The position numbers were made by a program, and so were the translations under genes. A stretch of DNA of 7,916 nt from Syntrophaceae bacterium UBA3084. Its GTDB lineage: Bacteria > Desulfobacterota > Syntrophia > Syntrophales > UBA6807. The notes under the pieces are model-generated. The model made no database searches. It was not told the DNA's origin and saw only the letters and a list, made by a program, of their open reading frames with translations. Position 1 is the first letter of the stretch; every line of letters starts with the position of its first letter. This document shows positions 5,448 through 7,916 of this stretch, piece by piece. Location: contig DFBI01000233.1 in the NCBI GenBank assembly GCA_002367335.1, forward strand, positions 1-7,916, read 5' to 3'.

Positions 5448-6410
5448 ATGAAAAACAGCAGAAAAATCATTTTTATCGTATCGGTAATCACCGTCTTTAT
5501 GGCAGTCACGGTGCTGGTTCCCAGTGAGGGACATGCCAAGAAGTGGCGGCTGAGCATCGCCACGGGCGGGACCGGAGGGACGTATTATCCCACCGGAGGC
5601 GGTGTTGGTGAATTGCTTCGCAAAAGAATCGATATGATCGATTCGGCTACAGCCGAAGTAACGGCAGGTTCTGTAGAGAACATTCAATTGGTCAATCGCG
5701 GGCGGGCGGACATGGGTATGGTATGCTGGATTGGTGCCGTTGGCGCCGGGTTAACAGACAAAGTTCCAAATGTCCGCACTGTCTTCACGATTCACGGTAG
5801 TACCTGCCACTGGGCCGTAGGCAAGGATAGCGGAATCAATACATTTGTCGATATGAAGGGTAAACGTGTCGCCTTTGACGCTCCCGGAAGCGCCGGCCTG
5901 GTTTCCTGCGGGAAGGTTATGGAACTTTTCGGTGTTGATATCAACAAAGACATCGAAGCGCTTCGCATCAAGCAGGGAAAGGGTGTTGATGGGTTCAAGG
6001 ACGGCAGAATTGACGTAGTCTTTGGAGACGCGGGATTTCCCAATTCATCATTTATGGATCTTTGCACGACGCGCGATGTCAAGCTCCTTAGTTTCACGCC
6101 AGCTGAACTAAAAAAGATATCAGACAAATACCCCTCGCTGCCCGAAGAAATCATTCCAGGTGGAACCTATAAGGGAAATGACAAAGATATCCATACCTAC
6201 ACCGAATCCGGCGCCTGGATCGTCAATGCCGATCTTCCTGAAGAACTCGTCTATCAAATCGTAAAGACGATTCACCAGAACCAGGCGTGGCTGACAAAGA
6301 ATGTCCATAAGGCGATCGGACGCTGGAAATTCGATCCCTCCGTGGGCGAGCTGGCTCCTCTGCATCCCGGAGCCGCGAAGTACTATAAAGAAATTGGTCT
6401 TTTGAAGTAA
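5448..6410 (+). CDS. TAXI-family TRAP transporter substrate-binding protein
   Basis: The periplasmic (exported) binding component that delivers substrate to the fused permease encoded just upstream. The 320-residue length fits TAXI proteins. Residues 1-30 are a typical Sec signal peptide: basic K-N-S-R-K, a hydrophobic core, then G-H-A with likely cleavage before K31. The mature protein begins with the family hallmark S-I-A-T-G-G-T-G-G-T-Y-Y-P-T-G-G (36-51), followed by G-S-V-E-N-I-Q-L-V and D-M-K-G-K-R-V-A-F-D-A-P-G-S-A (about 139-153). W-I-V-N-A-D-L-P and A-P-L-H-P-G-A-A-K-Y-Y near the end are also typical. The start is fixed by AAGGAGAG (5434-5441) six bases upstream. TAXI proteins are known or suspected to bind glutamate, 2-oxoglutarate or other carboxylates; the ligand here is unknown. 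Confidence 0.94.
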   Translation: MKNSRKIIFIVSVITVFMAVTVLVPSEGHAKKWRLSIATGGTGGTYYPTGGGVGELLRKRIDMIDSATAEVTAGSVENIQLVNRGRADMGMVCWIGAVGAGLTDKVPNVRTVFTIHGSTCHWAVGKDSGINTFVDMKGKRVAFDAPGSAGLVSCGKVMELFGVDINKDIEALRIKQGKGVDGFKDGRIDVVFGDAGFPNSSFMDLCTTRDVKLLSFTPAELKKISDKYPSLPEEIIPGGTYKGNDKDIHTYTESGAWIVNADLPEELVYQIVKTIHQNQAWLTKNVHKAIGRWKFDPSVGELAPLHPGAAKYYKEIGLLK

Positions 6411-6442
6411 CCGGCAGACATTGTTCGCCGAAGTGGAGTAAG

Positions 6443-6471
6443 GGTTCCCCCGGCCTGAGGCCGGGGGAACC
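6443..6471 (+). terminator. Perfect 13-bp hairpin, terminator-like but without a T run
   Basis: GGTTCCCCCGGCC (6443-6455) and GGCCGGGGGAACC (6459-6471) form a perfect, very GC-rich 13-bp stem with a TGA loop, 33 bases after the binding-protein stop. It is followed by ATCGATATACG, not by T residues, so intrinsic termination would be inefficient. It more likely protects the upstream message or gives partial termination before the dehydrogenase gene, which begins 30 bases later. Confidence 0.55.
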
Positions 6472-6501
6472 ATCGATATACGAATAAAGAGGATAGTTAA
6501 T

Positions 6502-7407
6502 ATGGGGCCAACGATTGGATTTATAGGATTGGGAGAAATGGGCAGTGGAATGGCGGCTAATATCATTAAGGCCGGTTATCCGTTGTTTGTATTTGATATT
6601 GACAAGATGGCGGTTAAAAAACTTGAGGCTTTGGGTGCACGTATTGCCGGTGACTTTGCCTGTCTTGCGGAGCAGTGCGACTGGATTATTTTATCTCTGC
6701 CTGACACCTTGATAGTGGAGAAAACGCTGTTTGATAGTGGTGGCCTTGCGCAGTACCTTTCTCCGGGGCAGATCGTGATGGATTGCGGAACCACACATCC
6801 TCTTGCAACAAAGGATTTTTACGAGCGGCTTTTCAGGAAGGGCATAATATTTTTGGATACCCCGGTTTCAGGTATGGCAAAACGAGCGGAAGAGGGTACC
6901 CTTACGGTAATGGTCGGCAGCAGCAGGGCGATTTTCAGGAAGGTTAAGCCCGTATTGGCAAGTATCAGCAAAACCATTGTTTATATGGGAGGACCGGGTA
7001 GCGGTCAGCTTGCCAAGGTAATCAACAATGTCTTTTTCAATATTTCATGTGCTACTGTTGCCGAACTTTTCCCTCTTGCGGTAAAGATGGGTCTCGATCC
7101 GGAGAAAATCGTGGAAGTAGTAGGGACAGGCACAGGACAGAGTTTCGCACTGAATTTTTTTGGCCCCCTTATATTAGAACGTAATTTTCAACCGGGATAT
7201 CCAATGGGAAAGGCTTACAAGGACATGAGCACCATTATTGGGGTTATGGACAAGTATCAGGTTCCCGTGCCTGTTACCATGGCGGCGGTTTCCACATATC
7301 AGATGGCCCTCAATCAAGGATTGGGGCATGAGAATAAGGGGGCAATGGTTAAAGTGTGGGAAAAGGTCCTGGACGTCGAAGTAAAGAAAGGAAAGAAAGA
7401 AAAATAA
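6502..7407 (+). CDS. 3-hydroxyisobutyrate dehydrogenase-like NAD(P)-dependent beta-hydroxyacid dehydrogenase
   Basis: A 301-residue cytoplasmic oxidoreductase of the beta-hydroxyacid dehydrogenase family (3-hydroxyisobutyrate, tartronate semialdehyde and related enzymes). The Rossmann motif G-F-I-G-L-G-E-M-G-S-G-M-A (6-18) opens the protein, and D32 in F-D-I-D suits NAD over NADP. D-C-G-T-T-H-P (94-100) and the substrate-loop motif D-T-P-V-S-G (119-124) follow. The catalytic lysine is K172 in G-S-G-Q-L-A-K-V-I-N-N, and K-x-Y-K-D (237-241) is the second substrate/cofactor contact. All key residues are present. AGAGGA (6488-6493) precedes ATG 6502 by eight bases. It follows the TAXI genes in the same direction after a strong hairpin, so it may be partly uncoupled from them. 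Its likely role is to oxidise a beta-hydroxy acid made from the imported substrate. The exact substrate is open, and the lysine-rich tail is not informative. Confidence 0.92.
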   Translation: MGPTIGFIGLGEMGSGMAANIIKAGYPLFVFDIDKMAVKKLEALGARIAGDFACLAEQCDWIILSLPDTLIVEKTLFDSGGLAQYLSPGQIVMDCGTTHPLATKDFYERLFRKGIIFLDTPVSGMAKRAEEGTLTVMVGSSRAIFRKVKPVLASISKTIVYMGGPGSGQLAKVINNVFFNISCATVAELFPLAVKMGLDPEKIVEVVGTGTGQSFALNFFGPLILERNFQPGYPMGKAYKDMSTIIGVMDKYQVPVPVTMAAVSTYQMALNQGLGHENKGAMVKVWEKVLDVEVKKGKKEK

Positions 7408-7509
7408 GCCATGGATATGCAGATTAATGCTTTAGAGTGAAAAGCAAAAACATGGTACCCGGCTAAAATCACGGTACAATAGTATAACTGCATGATATTG
7501 TTAAATATA

Positions 7510-7677
7510 TTAATTGCCTATATTATGTGCAATCCGGTATAAATCGGGGATTCTAAAACACTTCTGATTTCTATCAACATGCTTATCAATAATCCTGCCC
7601 GCAACTCTGTGGATATCTTTTTTTACACCATCGATATATGTAAACGTCTTTCTTGTGATAATGATTCCTAAATAAGA
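7510..7677 (-). pseudogene. Possible protein-coding remnant without a start codon (55 aa)
   Basis: The minus-strand frame between an in-frame TGA (7680-7678) and TAA (7512-7510) is open for 55 codons and reads like protein, for example R-K-T-F-T-Y-I-D-G-V-K-K-D-I-H-R-V-A-G-R, then C-F-R-I-P-D-L-Y-R-I-A-H-N-I-G-N at the end. It has no ATG, GTG or TTG. A GTG at 7681-7679 in the neighbouring frame has an AAGG site five bases upstream, and a run of seven A inside (about 7616-7622) could mark a frameshift joining the two. I do not recognise the family. It may be the C-terminal stump of a broken gene, or a chance open frame in AT-rich DNA. Confidence 0.25.
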
Positions 7678-7745
7678 TCACAATTACCTTGCTTTGAATT
7701 GTTTCCTTTCGGAAATTTGGCGTCAATTTGGTATTGAAAAAAAGA

Positions 7746-7793
7746 TAGTCACAAACTGTCAATCAAAAACAAGATTTAGTCACTTATAGTCAT
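7746..7793. repeat. Three spaced direct copies of TAGTCA(C)
   Basis: TAGTCAC occurs at 7746-7752 and 7777-7783, and TAGTCAT at 7787-7793, giving starts 31 and 10 bases apart. The first two extend to AGAT-AGTCAC and AGATTT-AGTCAC. Short directly repeated sites next to a tRNA 3' fragment resemble integrase arm-type sites, but the copies are short and chance is possible. Confidence 0.35.
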
Positions 7794-7812
7794 TTTTAAC
7801 CACAAACAAGGA

Positions 7813-7830
7813 GTTACGATTTCTCGTAAC
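7813..7830 (-). terminator. Hairpin downstream of the tRNA fragment (minus-strand reading)
   Basis: GTTACGA (7813-7819) and TCGTAAC (7824-7830) form a perfect 7-bp stem. Read on the minus strand the loop is GAAA, a stable GNRA tetraloop, and the following bases are TCCTTGTTTG, moderately T-rich. It starts 13 bases beyond the 3' end of the tRNA-like sequence, a fair position for a tRNA terminator left over from an intact gene. Confidence 0.4.
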
Positions 7831-7842
7831 ACCTTGAAATGA

Positions 7843-7887
7843 TGGTGGGCCGTAGGAGATTTGAACTTCTGACCAACTGGTTAAAAA
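7843..7887 (-). pseudogene. 3' fragment of a tRNA-Lys(UUU)-like gene
   Basis: Read on the minus strand, the sequence from 7887 to 7843 matches the 3' half of a tRNA. It has an anticodon loop TTTTTAA (7887-7881, anticodon TTT, lysine), 3' anticodon stem CCAGT, variable loop TGGTC, and T arm AGAAG-TTCAAAT-CTCCT with one A/C mismatch. It ends with acceptor strand ACGGCCC, discriminator A and an encoded CCA. The 5' half does not fit. The expected 5' anticodon strand (7892-7888) is CGGAG instead of ACTGG. With normal length, tRNA positions 3-7 would fall at 7916-7912 and read TATAA, which cannot pair with the acceptor strand. The similarity therefore stops at the anticodon loop. This is a fragment, not a working tRNA, and is of the kind left at integration junctions. 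Confidence 0.6.
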
Positions 7888-7894
7888 CTCCGCT

Positions 7895-7912
7895 ATGCCG
7901 ACGCGTCGGCAT
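7895..7912. repeat. Perfect 18-bp palindrome
   Basis: ATGCCGACGCGTCGGCAT is identical to its reverse complement over all 18 bases, centred on ACGCGT. It is much more GC-rich than the DNA on its left and takes the place where the D arm of the tRNA-like sequence should be. It could be a protein-binding dyad or recombination site, or a tight hairpin. The window ends four bases later, so its wider context is not visible. Confidence 0.6.
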
Positions 7913-7916
7913 TATA

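Larger units (their letters stand above)
7408..7842. other. AT-rich region after the dehydrogenase without a clear gene
   Basis: No complete gene is visible in these 435 bases. After the dehydrogenase stop there is only a weak TGCTTT/AAAGCA stem (7428-7446) and no strong terminator. The region then holds a start-less minus-strand open frame (7510-7677), a small TTTCC-TTTC-GGAAA hairpin (7702-7715), AATTTGG repeated at 7714-7720 and 7725-7731, three TAGTCA copies (7746-7793) and a hairpin at 7813-7830. Composition is clearly more AT-rich than the genes to the left, which suits decayed or transferred DNA next to the tRNA fragment. Confidence 0.5.

Overview
The window reads as a carboxylate-uptake and CoA-ester catabolic locus from a bacterium, most likely a Deltaproteobacterium in the broad sense (Desulfobacterota). 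The lineage is inferred from three things: a TRAP-TAXI transporter next to a CaiB/BaiF CoA-transferase, moderate GC with AT-rich spacers, and a TTCGATG/GTTCACGG-rich spacer repeat that I associate with those genomes. No rRNA or housekeeping gene fixes the taxonomy.

Layout. At the left edge on the minus strand are the first 16 codons of a beta-keto acid cleavage enzyme (BKACE, DUF849/Kce family). Behind it is a block of short tandem and dispersed repeats (about 98-252). That block ends in the broken C-terminus of a small minus-strand PAS-domain gene remnant (248-427). Next comes a complete minus-strand IclR-family regulator (513-1340). A 500-base gene-free spacer with a perfect FNR-type box (TTGAT-N4-ATCAA, 1397-1410) separates it from the plus-strand genes. 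These are a class III CoA-transferase (1844-3052), a fused TRAP-TAXI permease split by a one-base frameshift in a C5 run (3388-4938 plus 4905-5285), the TAXI substrate-binding protein (5448-6410), and a 3-hydroxyisobutyrate-dehydrogenase-like enzyme (6502-7407). The last 500 bases hold no clear gene. They contain repeats, a minus-strand open frame with no start codon, and a 3' fragment of a tRNA-Lys-like gene (7843-7887) beside a perfect 18-bp palindrome. This looks more like an old integration boundary than a working tRNA.

How the genes could work together (inference). The TAXI protein binds a carboxylate outside the membrane and the fused permease imports it with a cation. The CoA-transferase activates it or recycles CoA. 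The dehydrogenase oxidises a beta-hydroxy acid. The BKACE at the left edge could cleave a beta-keto acid with acetyl-CoA. The IclR protein is the obvious local regulator. The substrate cannot be read from the sequence.

Nothing here is a clear new system. The points most worth checking are the permease frameshift, the tRNA-derived boundary, the PAS gene cut by the repeat block, and the BKACE/dehydrogenase/CoA-transferase combination.
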